Shown here: piece after piece, positions 7,905-20,000 of the stretch
Position numbering within the stretch: position 1 is the stretch's first letter
Layout of the letters: each line of letters starts with the position of its first letter
Assembly: GCA_009746045.1 (NCBI GenBank)
Contig: RPFO01000130.1
Span: 1,071,200 to 1,091,199, forward strand
Direction of reading: 5' to 3'
From: Mesostigma viride
Taxonomy: Eukaryota > Streptophyta > Mesostigmatophyceae > Mesostigmatales > Mesostigmataceae
Length of the DNA: 20,000 bases
Translations under genes and position numbers: made by a program
Notes under the pieces: generated by a model
The model's database searches: none
Seen by the model: only the letters and a program-made list of their open reading frames with translations
What the model was told of the DNA's origin: nothing

Positions 7905-8202
7905 CATGGGTTCACAGCACGCACGCCTTTACGAACGTGGCAACAAAATGCCACCGCGAAATGACGCAGCTGCAAAGCCCGCACAAGCTACTTTGGCGCA
8001 GACCTTCGACAGGGAGGCGGCATACCCTCGCCAGTGCATTGTATAGATAGACACCGCGCAGCAGGAAACAGAAACAGAAAACGGAATATCCTTTCCACAA
8101 AATGAACCAGGAAGCATTCGGGAGACCAAAGCGCCACGCTTTAAAACCACCCGGGAGACTACGTCGGCCATTTGGGCCCATCCCCCCCCCCAGCCTTCAT
8201 AG
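7905..8202 (+). pseudogene. Coding-like remnant with one in-frame TAG
   Basis: From ATG at 7905 the frame reads 46 residues (including NDAAAKPAQATLAQTFDREA), meets TAG at 8043-8048, then continues in the same frame with a Glu/Gln/Thr-rich stretch (DTAQQETETENGIS) to TAG at 8200. Composition is protein-like but nothing is recognised. It could be a decayed gene, two unrelated short frames, or chance. Confidence 0.2.
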
Positions 8203-11860
<3,658 letters not shown>

Positions 11861-12232
11861 ATGACGGCATCCTGGGGTGGCCATCATTGCATGTCGTGGG
11901 AATTGTTCGCCGATTGGTGAAGGCCAGGGAGGACCTATGACATCACGTTGGTGCCAAACATTGGGCATTTGTGAAGTTGAGAGGGGCTGGTGAGCCATGC
12001 TTGCAGGGTTCCAGTCATGCCATAAGCAGGGCTAGAAGCGTAATTGCGCCATGTTGAATGACATGTACAGAGTGGTTGCACAGTTGCGCGCACTTGCGAG
12101 ATGGGCCCTGTGCCCAGATAATAAGAACGGCAGGCACTGCCTGTGCTCGCTGCTATTTCCGCATGATGGTGCACCCAGATTATTTTAGAAATAAAGCACA
12201 ATTTTTATTTACGTGATATGACAAGCATACAT
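11861..12232 (+). other. 3' flank of ubiquitin-eL40 with possible poly(A) signal
   Basis: No gene recognised. AATAAA occurs at 12190-12195, about 330 bases after the stop, followed by a T-rich stretch. The chlorophyte TGTAA signal was not found closer to the stop. The 3' UTR may end here, just before repeat Z. Confidence 0.3.
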
Positions 12233-12546
12233 AGCTTGGCAGTGGATTCGTTGTCCACACCGTCATGTCGCTACAGTAACATGATGTTTTCTGGCATACG
12301 TGGGCTTTTGGTTCATGCCGCACATTTGAAAGTGACGTCCTCCAGATTTTTCCCTTTGCACCGTGTGCAGTTGTTGGGCGTTTGGTAATACGGCATGGCT
12401 AATGTAATGATTAGCTAAAACTTTTCAGTGGTTTTCCATTTGCGGGTATTTTCTCGTGAATGGTGGGAGAGCGATTGCAGCAATGGTGCTCACCATTAGA
12501 CACTCCCGGCCAGTCAGGCTCGAAACACACGCCCTGATCAAGCAAG
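12233..12546 (-). repeat. Repeat Z, uninterrupted reverse copy
   Basis: Reverse complement of 5247-5338 joined to 6427-6665, contiguous here. It shows what repeat Z looked like before the 1.1-kb element entered the forward copy: CTCCCACCATT, CACGAG, then AAATACCCGCAAATGG with no insertion. Confidence 0.75.
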
Positions 12547-13635
12547 TCGTTGACAATTTGCTATTTTTTTAGAATTTCACGTTTTCTCAGCGACGGGGGC
12601 TGAGATTAATTAAGAGGTACCTTGAAATTAAATAAGCCGCATGCCTCCATCAAGATATATTCTTGGAGGTGAGGTTCTATTGGCGTAAATGTGTATTATT
12701 GTACGACAACGTGTCAGGGGCGACGGAAAGCACTGAAGTCGTTGAGAATTTGGCCTCGTAGCTCGAGTTACGGTCCTAGGACGTTTTGCTGTACGAGCAA
12801 CTATTTCAACTATGCTTCTCAAGTCTACTAGAGTTAGTTCTAAGTGCGTGTCCTTTGGTCGATCCAAAGGCGACAGCGAATGGCCGAATGCGCGTCGCGT
12901 CTTTCATAACAGCTGGATGATGGACGAAGGCAAGACGGCGCGAGAGCACAGCCACCACAAGGAAAGCCACTGGCGGTGGTTGGCAAGCGCGGGACTGCGT
13001 GGCGATGGCGACAGGGCCACAGAGGCATTCAGGGATTCTAACACGTCTTCAGTTCACGAAGTTTCCCACAGTCCTGGTTGAATAAATAAGCACAAAGTCT
13101 GTCTAGCGGGTGAATCTGTCCGACGTGATGAAGAAGGGCGCGATGATATGAAAGAAAGCTGAGGACAGTGTCAACCGTTAAACTCATAAGGATAGTGGTG
13201 GACTATGCAGGGAAGCCCATGCAAGGAACGCCAACGGTGGTCACGACATTGGTTTATAATCTCAAACGCGACATTTGTTTATAATCTGCCATGTTTTAGG
13301 AATCTGCCACGGTTTTACTGTCCGTCATTTTCATCCAGAAATCTTTTTCAGCCGACGTACCGTCTAATTAGAAGTTTGATCTTCTATGGTCTTGATTTCT
13401 TTGTTTCATCGTTGCCTATGCATCTTGTGTGCAGGCAGAAGGCCATGCAAGGCGAGGTGGGCGTGGACGAGGCTCATACAAGATGAAGATGACGCGGTCG
13501 ATGACCTAGGGGGGACTTTGTTCCATTCTAGTCGGCATTTAGCAAGACACCGAGCGTTTAAACTAGGGAGGGTACAAAGCGCCACAAGACCAAGTTTTCT
13601 GGCATGTTTGGGTACCCTGAAATCGGAAAATTAAG
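12547..13635. other. No gene recognised
   Basis: Several frames of 60-93 codons occur on both strands, but none shows a recognisable motif or protein-like composition. A short stretch after a possible acceptor at 13433 reads Arg/Gly-rich (GHARRGGRGRGSYK), which may be a decayed coding end. Confidence 0.4.
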
Positions 13636-14192
13636 ATGGGTTCGACATTTTGTATGAACATTGTATTGACGAAGAAGATAAAGGAAAAAGTAGGAGATAC
13701 ATCGAGTATGTTCCATGAATCTCACACATTGTGTCTCAATGCGTACAACTTACGTATACTGGTTCGACCATCATGCAAGGATGAGTCGCGAGTCAAACCT
13801 TATTAAGACGCTATCACATATGATGAAGACTGGCCACTTGTCTGCATGGTTGGCAAACCAAATTCCTGCATGGTTGGCAGGAGAGTGTACTATGGAAGGG
13901 GTCTGGACTATCCCCGTGCGCAATCTGCTTTTGAGATCATGGTAGCGCCAAAGTTGGGTGACCACTCACTGCATGTGATTGCACGTGCCATAGAGCCAGC
14001 GCTGTTATAGTCATGGACGCCATCCTCGATGAGGTGCGTCGGCCTCGCAACAATTACTTGGATGATGACTCCCTCATTGAGAAAGTGGTACAGGACCGCA
14101 ATAACAATGAGCAGCAGCAATGCCCTATGCGGGTGGACAGCGATAGGAAGTCGCATGAGTCTGAACTGGAGCAGAAAACCCAGCACATGTGA
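13636..14192 (+). pseudogene. Decayed coding-like stretch, unknown family
   Basis: One frame runs from ATG at 13636 through 56 codons to TAA (13804-13806), then continues in the same frame for 67 codons (including RRVYYGRGLDYPRAQSAFEI and APKLGDHSLHVIARAIEPAL) to TAG at 14008. Two bases later a shifted frame opens with ATG at 14013 and gives 59 acidic/Gln-rich residues (including DEVRRPRNNYLDDDSLIEK) to TGA at 14190. The composition of the three pieces looks like protein, and the breaks look like decay or unseen introns. I do not recognise the family; it may be a mobile-element or viral-derived remnant, or a host pseudogene. Confidence 0.35.
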
Positions 14193-14433
14193 ATGCAGAA
14201 ATGTGTGCCATGGGATTATGTGATTTCATGAGGTCTATGTGAAAACAGATATGCATGTCGAGATATAGTGTGTTTTGATGAGACATACGGCTTCAGCATG
14301 AAAGCTTTACCTGGGTGACTTAAAACGGCTGTGTAATTTATTTTTTAATGAAAAACCACTTTTTTGATTTAATCCTAAAAACGAGAAACGAGAAAAATAC
14401 GCCTCGAGCCAACAGTAGAAACAGTCCTACTGG
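14193..14433. other. No gene recognised
   Basis: AT-rich stretch with no convincing frame or repeat before repeat W. Confidence 0.4.
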
Positions 14434-14527
14434 ATTCATTTGCAGATCGCGTTTTTCCGCGTTTTCCGCGGACCGGCAATGAACGCAAATGGTTTTCACC
14501 TTTGCGGCGTGCCAAATCAGAATAACT
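14434..14527 (+). repeat. Repeat W, copy 2
   Basis: Matches 7004-7094 at most positions. The internal hairpin has one extra base in its stem (CGCAAATGG against CGCAAAGG). There is no repeat Y upstream, so W can occur alone. Confidence 0.7.
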
Positions 14528-14845
14528 CCATTTGGAGCTTATGTAACACATAGCCCTGAGAGGGCACACATGGTTTCTATCAGAATATGGTTTCTAAGAC
14601 CTTCTGAGCTACAACCTGCAGGCCATGATGATCTTGATGACGAGCCACGAGGTAGCCATGGCTGACGGCGGAGCTCATAACTTTCACGTTTGAGCACCGA
14701 ATTCAGCCGTGAATATCACAATCGACGCGTCTTTCTACGACGCACATGCTGATATAATTTTCCGCAGCTATTACGCAATATACGATCAGAATATACGATG
14801 AGCAAACGCCCATCGACGCAACGCAGCCTGACGGCTGCGCTCGGC
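14528..14845. other. No gene recognised
   Basis: No frame with recognisable motifs on either strand. It separates repeat W from repeat X. Confidence 0.4.
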
Positions 14846-15052
14846 AATGAAATTATCAAGGAGACAACCAGCGCAGGCCAGAAATCGGGAGAATCCGGAC
14901 CATGGTAGCTCGAGCCTGCCGTTATCTTGTCCGCGTGTTCGAGTCGTTCAGGATGATGAAGATGAATGGTGATCAATGGAAATGTTTATCCTTGTGCATT
15001 GAAATTATGGCTGGCTTACGTGTAGAGCGACTAGATGACCTAGACGGTGGGG
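14846..15052 (+). repeat. Repeat X, uninterrupted copy
   Basis: Contiguous relative of 4178-4330 plus 5177-5237. It runs straight into LINE copy C at about 15051, so the LINE entered at or beside the end of this repeat; alternatively, the last bases could be shared LINE 5' sequence. Confidence 0.7.
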
Positions 15053-15062
15053 AAAGAAACAT

Positions 15063-16386
15063 ATGTCTGCAGCTTCGCCTTCAAGCCCGGCAGGCAGCAG
15101 TGACACTAGTCGTGCAAGCTGGTGGTCGCCCAGCCCCCTCCCGGGCTTCCTGCCTCGCCCTCAGCCTCGCCTGAGCCCAAACGCAGCCGCCCAACCGAAC
15201 GGAGTTGGTCTGAGCGCGACTTTGACGTTGACGGGTTATTTTCCACCTTCGACGACGCCAGACCCAGCTTTTCCGACATGCCACCCATCAAGATACTGGA
15301 GCTCGTGTTTTATGGGTCATGCGCCTCCATTTTCGACCTGTGCCAGCGCCTTCAAAGCCTTAGCCGCCTCCGCACTGGACCTGACGGCCGGTTTACTCAC
15401 CGACCTGAGAACCTGGCCCGCTGGTCTCGCCCCCGTCTTCAGCTCGCCGCCCTCTTTTCCATCCTTCAGCGCTCTGTCACGGACCTCTGGACCCCCTCCC
15501 CCTTGACCGAATCCACCTTCCTCCTCAACCTCCAAAAAGCCATCTCACAGCACGTGACGCCCCTAACTGCAGATGTGGCAGCTGTGGGGCGCACGCTGGC
15601 TGCTGAGCTCCCCACCATCCCCACCACCACCGCCACCCTCATCGCCTCCACCCCCCCCCCCCCCTCCGCCTCCACCGACTCCATCACCGCCCAGCTCCGC
15701 GACATTGACCAGCGTCTTAAGGATAATGCCATCGCTATATTGAGGTCCTGCAGAACACCGCGGGCCTCACCGCCCAGGCGGTGAAGGACATTGCCGCCAA
15801 GCCAGCCTCTGCTGGCCTGGCCGGCGATGCTCCCCGCATTACGACCTGGGCGGACATGCTTAAGCAGCATACCACCTCCACCACCTCTGCCGTCGCAGCC
15901 CAGCTCCAGCGGCAGACGCTTGACCTCCGCGAGGAGGCCGAGCTTGCCAAGCGCAGCCTAAACGTCATTGTCAGGAACTTCGACATGGAGGAAGGTGAGA
16001 ATTCCGAGAAGCTTACGCGTGCGTTTGAGAGAGAAATCCTTGGTCGCATGGGCCTGAATGGTGAGATCGAGCTGGTCGCCCACCGCCTTCCCCGCGCGCG
16101 GGGTAAGGCCGGGGCGCCCCCGCTCCTTCTCACCTTTCAGAACCCGGCGGACAAGATTTCTTTCCTCAGACGCCGCAAGCGGCTCGAGAAGACTCACTTC
16201 ACCCTTGACGACGACCTGACCCTGGCGCAGCAACAACGGCGACGGGAGCTATGGCCGACCTACCTCCAGCTCCGGCAGACCAAGGCGGGGCAGCCAGTGT
16301 ACTGGAAGGGGGCGGCCATCTACGTCGGCCACAAGCCCTGGCATGCGACCCCCGCGGCCCCAACGACTCCAGACGCCCCAGCTTAG
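15063..16386 (+). pseudogene. LINE ORF1 protein, one or two frameshifts
   Basis: Nucleic-acid-binding ORF1 protein of an L1-like LINE, about 440 codons. A Ser/Pro-rich N-terminus begins MSAASPSSPAGS at 15063, with a probable frameshift near 15122; an alternative start is ATG at 15122. A middle region has a predicted helical, possibly coiled-coil segment (TAQLRDIDQRLKDNAIA, about 15690-15735). A second frameshift lies near 15738. An RRM-like part then starts NVIVRNFDMEEG (15961), with HRLPRARG and LLTFQNPADKISFLRRRKRL, followed by the C-terminal domain TLDDDLTLAQQQRRRELW (about 16201-16254) and VYWKGAAIYVGHKPW to TAG at 16384. The same C-terminal domain is at 366-690, inverted. Confidence 0.82.
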
Positions 16387-16414
16387 GGGAATATGTATCG
16401 GGATTGCGTTAAGC

Positions 16415-17049
16415 TGAGCACTGGGCAGCCTGCTCCCCAGCTGCGAGGTTGATGTGGACCATCGCATCTCCCTTGCCTGGCACGCTTTACGCCAGTACCG
16501 GGCCCTGTGGCGCAAGCCCCTGGGCAAGATCGAGAAACAGGACCTGTTCAAGGTCCTCGTCCTTCCTGTTCTCACGTATGGGGCTGAGACGTGGACCCTC
16601 ACCGCCGACCTGGCCCGCAAGCTGGACGGCGCGGTCACCAGCATGCTGCGTTCCATTTTCAGAGTAGGATATGCTGCTCATGTCCGCAATGAGGACCTGT
16701 ACCAGGGCATGCCCTATATCACCAGCACCATTAAGCAGCGACGCCTGCAGCTAGTAGGGCACCTAGCTCGCACCAACCAGGTAGACACCTCACGTGGCCC
16801 CCCCGCAGGACTGCGACCAGCCCAGCCTGGCCGGCACCTCCTGACGTGGGCTGGGCCCAGTGATGTTAGACGCCGCAAGGCCCGCACCTTCAAGAACAGC
16901 TAGTAGAGGACATGGGGGGCCTAGGCCTCTCTGTGATGTGGAAGAAGATGATGGACAAGGCCAAGTGGGCCCAGGTCATAGAGGACAACGAGCCCCCCCC
17001 AGTGGGGAAGCGCCCGCGTGTGCAATCCCGTGGGAGGCACGCCAGATAG
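16415..17049 (+). pseudogene. LINE ORF2 C-terminal region (no endonuclease, no RT core)
   Basis: Begins at LGSLLPSCEVDVDHRISLAW, which aligns with ORF2 of copy A just after its KLLGCWLP motif. It continues with LFKVLVLPVLTYGAETWTL, RMLR/SMLR-type and VGYAAHVRNEDLYQGMP segments, RRLQLVGHLARTNQVDT, then in other frames to GKRPRVQSRGRHAR and TAG at 17047. This is the connection and C-terminal region downstream of the thumb. Frameshifts occur after about 16790 and near 16900. Function is excluded by the missing polymerase. Confidence 0.8.
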
Positions 17050-17191
17050 CTCCCCTAGGGCAGCGTGCGGCTACCTAGATAGATGTTGTAGTTAGAATGC
17101 TGTTAGATAGATGTAGTATGTAGCCGATGTAGATAGATTAGACCGGTAGGACTGTTTGCACCCATCCATCCATCCATCGGGGTGAATGCTC

Positions 17192-17214
17192 CGTGGCTCC
17201 CCAACGGGAGCACG
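17192..17214 (+). other. LINE 3'-terminal stem-loop (copy C)
   Basis: CGTG (17192-17195) pairs with CACG (17211-17214), with CTCCC and GGGAG inside around CAAC and a single bulged G. The outer stem differs from ACATG/CATGT of copies A and B, yet pairs. Confidence 0.55.
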
Positions 17215-17236
17215 AGTCTAATTAATTAATTAATTA

Positions 17237-17690
17237 GGGGAATACAGCAGTAGTAGTGTAGAATAGATAGACCGTGGCCATGTACATGAGCACGCTCATC
17301 GAGAAGCCGGAGTCTGCCCTTTGGCTGGACTGCCTGGCGCTCGAGGCTCGGGCGGTTGGTCTAGAAATCAGCCCCAAAACGGAGGCCCTGGCCCTCGGCA
17401 TGGCAGGGCCCCCACCCACACTCCGCCTCTTAGACGATGCCGAGGTCAACTACCCTCCTTCAGGCCGCTTCAAGCTGCTCGGCAGTTGGCTTCCCGACTG
17501 CTTAGCATTGCGGCCTTGATGCTGCAGCTGAATCGGTCTTGACGAGAGCTGTCGCATTGCCGTATAGAAGTCCGTCAGAGTAGGAGGGGGTAAGCTGCTA
17601 GCCCAATTCTACCGTTAAGTTACGACGCCCAGAATTTGGCGGCGATGACTGTAATTCAATTTAATTTAATTTTAATAACGATTGCTTTAG
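17237..17690 (+). mobile_element. LINE fragment D (RT-region piece with its own tail)
   Basis: A frame from about 17274 to 17505 reads LWLDCLALEARAVGLEISPK and FKLLGSWLPD, matching copy A ORF2 at 3020-3187 just downstream of the YADD box. About 145 bases later is a tandem TTTAA tail at 17652-17676, as at LINE 3' ends. I infer an internally deleted or rearranged LINE end. It stops almost exactly where the ORF2 piece of copy C begins in the protein, so the two might be parts of one rearranged copy. Confidence 0.6.
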
Positions 17691-18355
17691 CAGCACCATT
17701 TTAGACTCAGGTTCAAATATTCATGTGATAGAAATTTTCTTATTGTGATGCATACACACCATGCACACTTGTCCACTGAGCTATGGGTACAGGCAAGACA
17801 AGACCGGTGTCAACCCACATCAATGAGGTAACCCTCAACAGTCTATGTCTTTTAACGGCCTGTCATGGCGGCCCCAAAATAGGCTGGGATGACAAGTCCA
17901 TGACAGCTCGCTGACCCAAGAGAGCTGCGTCTCCTGAGGGCAGCCACCTCCTCAGTTTCCGGTTTCGATTATTCCATCTCACTTCCAGTTTGTGACACCA
18001 CTTAATCAGGGTGGGGCTGCCAACCTGGCCAGCGCCTATATATATAGTGAACCATCCTTGCGTGCAGAAGCTCCGATATCCCCCCAGGCAGCCGCTGGCT
18101 TACACGAAGGGTAACGGGAACGAAGCCGTCCTTTTCAAAAAAAACACACCCAACTCTCCAACAGCGCAGGTTAGAGGACAAGCTGCGGGACACTTCCTGC
18201 AAGGTTGGGACCTCGTTGGCCACCGACCAACGCGCTTTTGCTGCTTAACCCCCAAACATTAGCCCAGGATAGGGGCAAAGGTTTCGTCTAGATGGCGACC
18301 CGTCGCGAGAGATGACGACGACACACGCCCATTTCGAGGGAGCACAGTTTCCACC
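17691..18355. other. No gene recognised; 3' side of tatA
   Basis: No recognisable frame. A TATATATATA run at 18040-18050 is present without a credible downstream gene. The last few hundred bases probably include the 3' UTR of the minus-strand TatA gene. Confidence 0.4.
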
Positions 18356-18754
18356 TTACTTCTCCTTTGGAGGGGCTTCCTTCTTGCCGTCGGCTTCCTC
18401 AGGCTTATCTGAACTAATTTCCCTTTGAATCTCCCCCTGAAATTCCTTAGCCGCTTCTTGGAAGCTCTTGATCGTCTTCCCTAGACCCTTGCCGAGCTCT
18501 GGCAGTTTGCTTGGGCCGAACAGAAGCGCGGACACACCCGCGATAACGACGAGCTCAGGAACGCCAAGGCCAAATAGACCGCAGACTACGGAGCTACGGC
18601 GAGCGGCAGGCCGGGCAGAGAACGCAGCGCATGCATGCTGCACACGGTTTCCATGGAACTGGGATTTCGCACAGCCACGGCTTTGAACGGGCGCGGCGGC
18701 GCGAGGCAGGCGGACGCTGCACACCGCGTTTGCAGACATAGCTACGGCTGCCAT
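18356..18754 (-). CDS. TATA: Sec-independent protein translocase TatA/Tha4, chloroplast-targeted
   Basis: 132-residue precursor of the thylakoid twin-arginine (delta-pH) translocase pore subunit. Residues 1-58 are Ala/Ser/Arg-rich without acidic residues, typical of a chloroplast transit peptide, with likely cleavage near SSVVCG. Residues 60-81 form the single membrane helix, including LFGLGVPELVVIAGVSALLF with the conserved membrane Glu (67) that Tha4 needs. It is followed by FGPSKLPELGKGLGK, the hinge and amphipathic helix (to about 108), and a charged tail rich in Glu and Lys. The sequence favours Tha4/TatA over Hcf106/TatB. Start chosen at ATG 18754 because the frame upstream (to 18913) gives residues unlike a transit peptide; that extension would otherwise add 53 residues. 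No introns are needed. Confidence 0.93.
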   Translation of the reverse strand: MAAVAMSANAVCSVRLPRAAAPVQSRGCAKSQFHGNRVQHACAAFSARPAARRSSVVCGLFGLGVPELVVIAGVSALLFGPSKLPELGKGLGKTIKSFQEAAKEFQGEIQREISSDKPEEADGKKEAPPKEK

Positions 18755-18951
18755 TGTAATCAAAGCGAGCAAGGGGCGTGATGGCGTGGAGGCACACGTG
18801 TATTTCCCTGCAGGCCAGCTTTCCCCGTGTGCGGTGTCTTCCCCGTTATATTCCGTCAAAAAGATCATCGTCATCGTCATTTGCCTCATCCATCTGATAC
18901 GCCTGGAAGCCAATGCAGACGCCAGAAGCGGGTGCGGTCAGCGGTAGTCAC

Positions 18952-19028
18952 TACACCCCCCCACTACATGTACTCGGGCTTAGGTACGGACTACGGACCC
19001 CATTCTTAAACATCAAGGGGGGGGTGTA
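18952..19028. repeat. C/G inverted repeat upstream of tatA
   Basis: TACACCCCCCC (18952-18962) is the perfect complement of GGGGGGGTGTA (19018-19028), 55 bases apart, about 200 bases upstream of the TatA start. It resembles the TATAC plus C-run ends of the element at 5339-6426, but no further similarity was found. Confidence 0.6.
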
Positions 19029-19098
19029 CAGGTGGCGAGCTTAACAGTTTTTGCCTCATGAGGCGCGGCGCCGCGCCAGTCACTGCGGTCACAAGTCA

Positions 19099-19116
19099 CA
19101 ACAATAATTATTGTTG
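19099..19116. repeat. 18-bp perfect palindrome
   Basis: CAACAATAA followed directly by TTATTGTTG. No function can be assigned. Confidence 0.6.
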
Positions 19117-19692
19117 GTTGTCAGTAGTTAATGTCACAAGGCAAGGGTGGGCAAGGTGGTTAAGTGGACGTCTTGCAGACGAAAGACCTCGTAAAAACTT
19201 GTGACAGCCAACTGCCAAGCAAATCGACAGCCGGGTAACAGCCGCTGAAGGTTTTGCATGTACATAAAAAAGATTGGCTGGGTTCGTGAATATGGCTTGC
19301 CGAAATCCGATGCTTCCCTTTAGGCCTTTACAAGACCAGTACTGGGCTCTCGTTACCGGCCAATAGGCGAGCTGCTGGTTTGCAGGAGCCAGCACAGTGG
19401 GAGGACCTTGGTCTGCCTAGCTTTTTGTCTGGGTCGGCACTGGCTGACTAGGCTTATTAGTCGGAAGTCGTTGGGTTTCGTTTCTCAACTCAGTTGTGCT
19501 GGCGTTAATGCCCGAACAGCAACCAGCCGAGAATGTAGGGGCCGTCAACTGCGTTGGGGCGAGCGCGTGCGAACATGCACCCCATACTGAAAAGGAGCTT
19601 TGCCGAGGGCATCGCTATCTACGCCATGTCGGCGTGTAGAGCGTGCAATGTGCGAAGAGGCTAGCGGGGCTGCCCTTTAAGTAACTTCACTC
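19117..19692. other. No gene recognised
   Basis: Short frames only. A stretch at 19143-19190 resembles a tRNA D-arm and anticodon arm, but no T-arm follows. Confidence 0.4.
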
Positions 19693-19773
19693 TATAAAAT
19701 TGGAGAGTACTAGTAGTTGCTTAGTGACATTGAGATGGCCGACGCGGGTAGCGGGCTGCATTACGCCGGTTAA
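19693..19773 (+). promoter_or_regulatory. Possible TATA box and first codons of a gene
   Basis: TATAAAA at 19693-19699 lies 36 bases before ATG at 19735, which opens MADAGSGLHYAG and then TAA at 19771. If real, an intron would have to begin within these codons (several GT choices, such as 19748) and the gene would run past the window. The support is only the spacing. Confidence 0.2.
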
Positions 19774-20000
19774 CAAGAAAGCCATGGGCAAGTCCTGAGC
19801 TTGTATCTCGCATGGACACAACCACCGTCCACCACATCCTGCGCAATTGGCTCACGTATTCAGCGTTCCGTCACTTACTTGAATGTCCTCCGGAAATGTC
19901 TAGCAGCAGCAAGGGTTGGTTTCTCGTCCATATCAGAGTTAATCGCGTCTTTGGACATTATTGTAAACAACTTAGCATCTCTCTCTGTAAAGTACTCATA

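Larger units (their letters stand above)
15051..17236 (+). mobile_element. LINE copy C, internally deleted
   Basis: In order: ORF1 (15063-16386), a 28-base remnant of spacer, the C-terminal part of ORF2 (16415-17049), a 3' UTR, a stem-loop at 17192-17214 and a tandem ATTA tail at 17219-17236. The APE endonuclease and the RT core, about 2.5 kb by comparison with copy A, are missing. Sequence is clearly diverged from copies A and B, so it is a related subfamily. Confidence 0.8.

Noticed and set aside
18755-18913. 53-residue N-terminal extension of TatA
   Set aside because: It is Met-rich with acidic residues and unlike a transit peptide; the internal start at 18754 gives a typical algal transit sequence and family-sized protein.
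19143-19200. tRNA-like stretch (GGTGGTTAAGTGG, then CGTCT-TGC-AGACG)
   Set aside because: The anticodon loop would have the wrong size, and no T-arm with a GTTCGANTC motif or acceptor stem follows.

Overview
The window looks like nuclear DNA of a green alga (chlorophyte-type). Two host genes are certain. The first is a ubiquitin-ribosomal protein eL40 fusion (8886-11860, + strand, five exons). Its ubiquitin has the green-lineage residues Ser19, Asp24, Ala28 and Ala57. The second is an intronless TatA/Tha4 thylakoid translocase subunit with a predicted chloroplast transit peptide (18356-18754, - strand). GC-rich coding DNA, GT-AG introns and a plastid-targeted protein fit this assignment; I cannot name the species.

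Most of the rest is decayed mobile DNA. Positions 1-3998 hold a long LINE (APE endonuclease plus reverse transcriptase, with YADD) broken by several frameshifts. A piece of its ORF1 lies inverted at its 5' side. Positions 3998-7094 form a nested stack. An inverted pair of about 165-bp repeats (Y) flanks pieces of repeat X and repeat Z. Repeat X is split by the 3' end of a second LINE copy, whose tail is in turn split by a 653-bp near-perfect foldback element with TTAA flanks. Repeat Z is split by an approximately 1.1-kb element with short terminal inverted repeats, C/G tracts at both ends and a fragment resembling a restriction-like (PD-(D/E)XK) retroelement endonuclease. Uninterrupted relatives of X and Z lie at 14846-15052 and 12233-12546 (reverse), which makes the order of insertion readable.

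Positions 7329-7798 contain two about 100-nt hairpin repeats whose outer and inner stems differ in sequence but still pair. They bracket an open frame I do not recognise. Positions 8886-11860 are the ubiquitin-eL40 gene; introns 3 and 4 exceed 1 kb and intron 4 holds a 20-bp minisatellite. Positions 12547-14845 have no recognised gene, only a decayed coding-like stretch (13636-14192) and a repeat copy.

Positions 15051-17690 hold two further LINE derivatives. One has a nearly complete ORF1 joined to the C-terminal part of ORF2, with endonuclease and polymerase deleted. The other is a short ORF2 fragment with its own A/T-repeat tail. Three LINE copies share a 3' stem-loop just before an A/T-rich tandem tail. 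The end of the window, beyond the TatA gene, shows only weak signals: a C/G inverted repeat, an 18-bp palindrome and a possible promoter at 19693.
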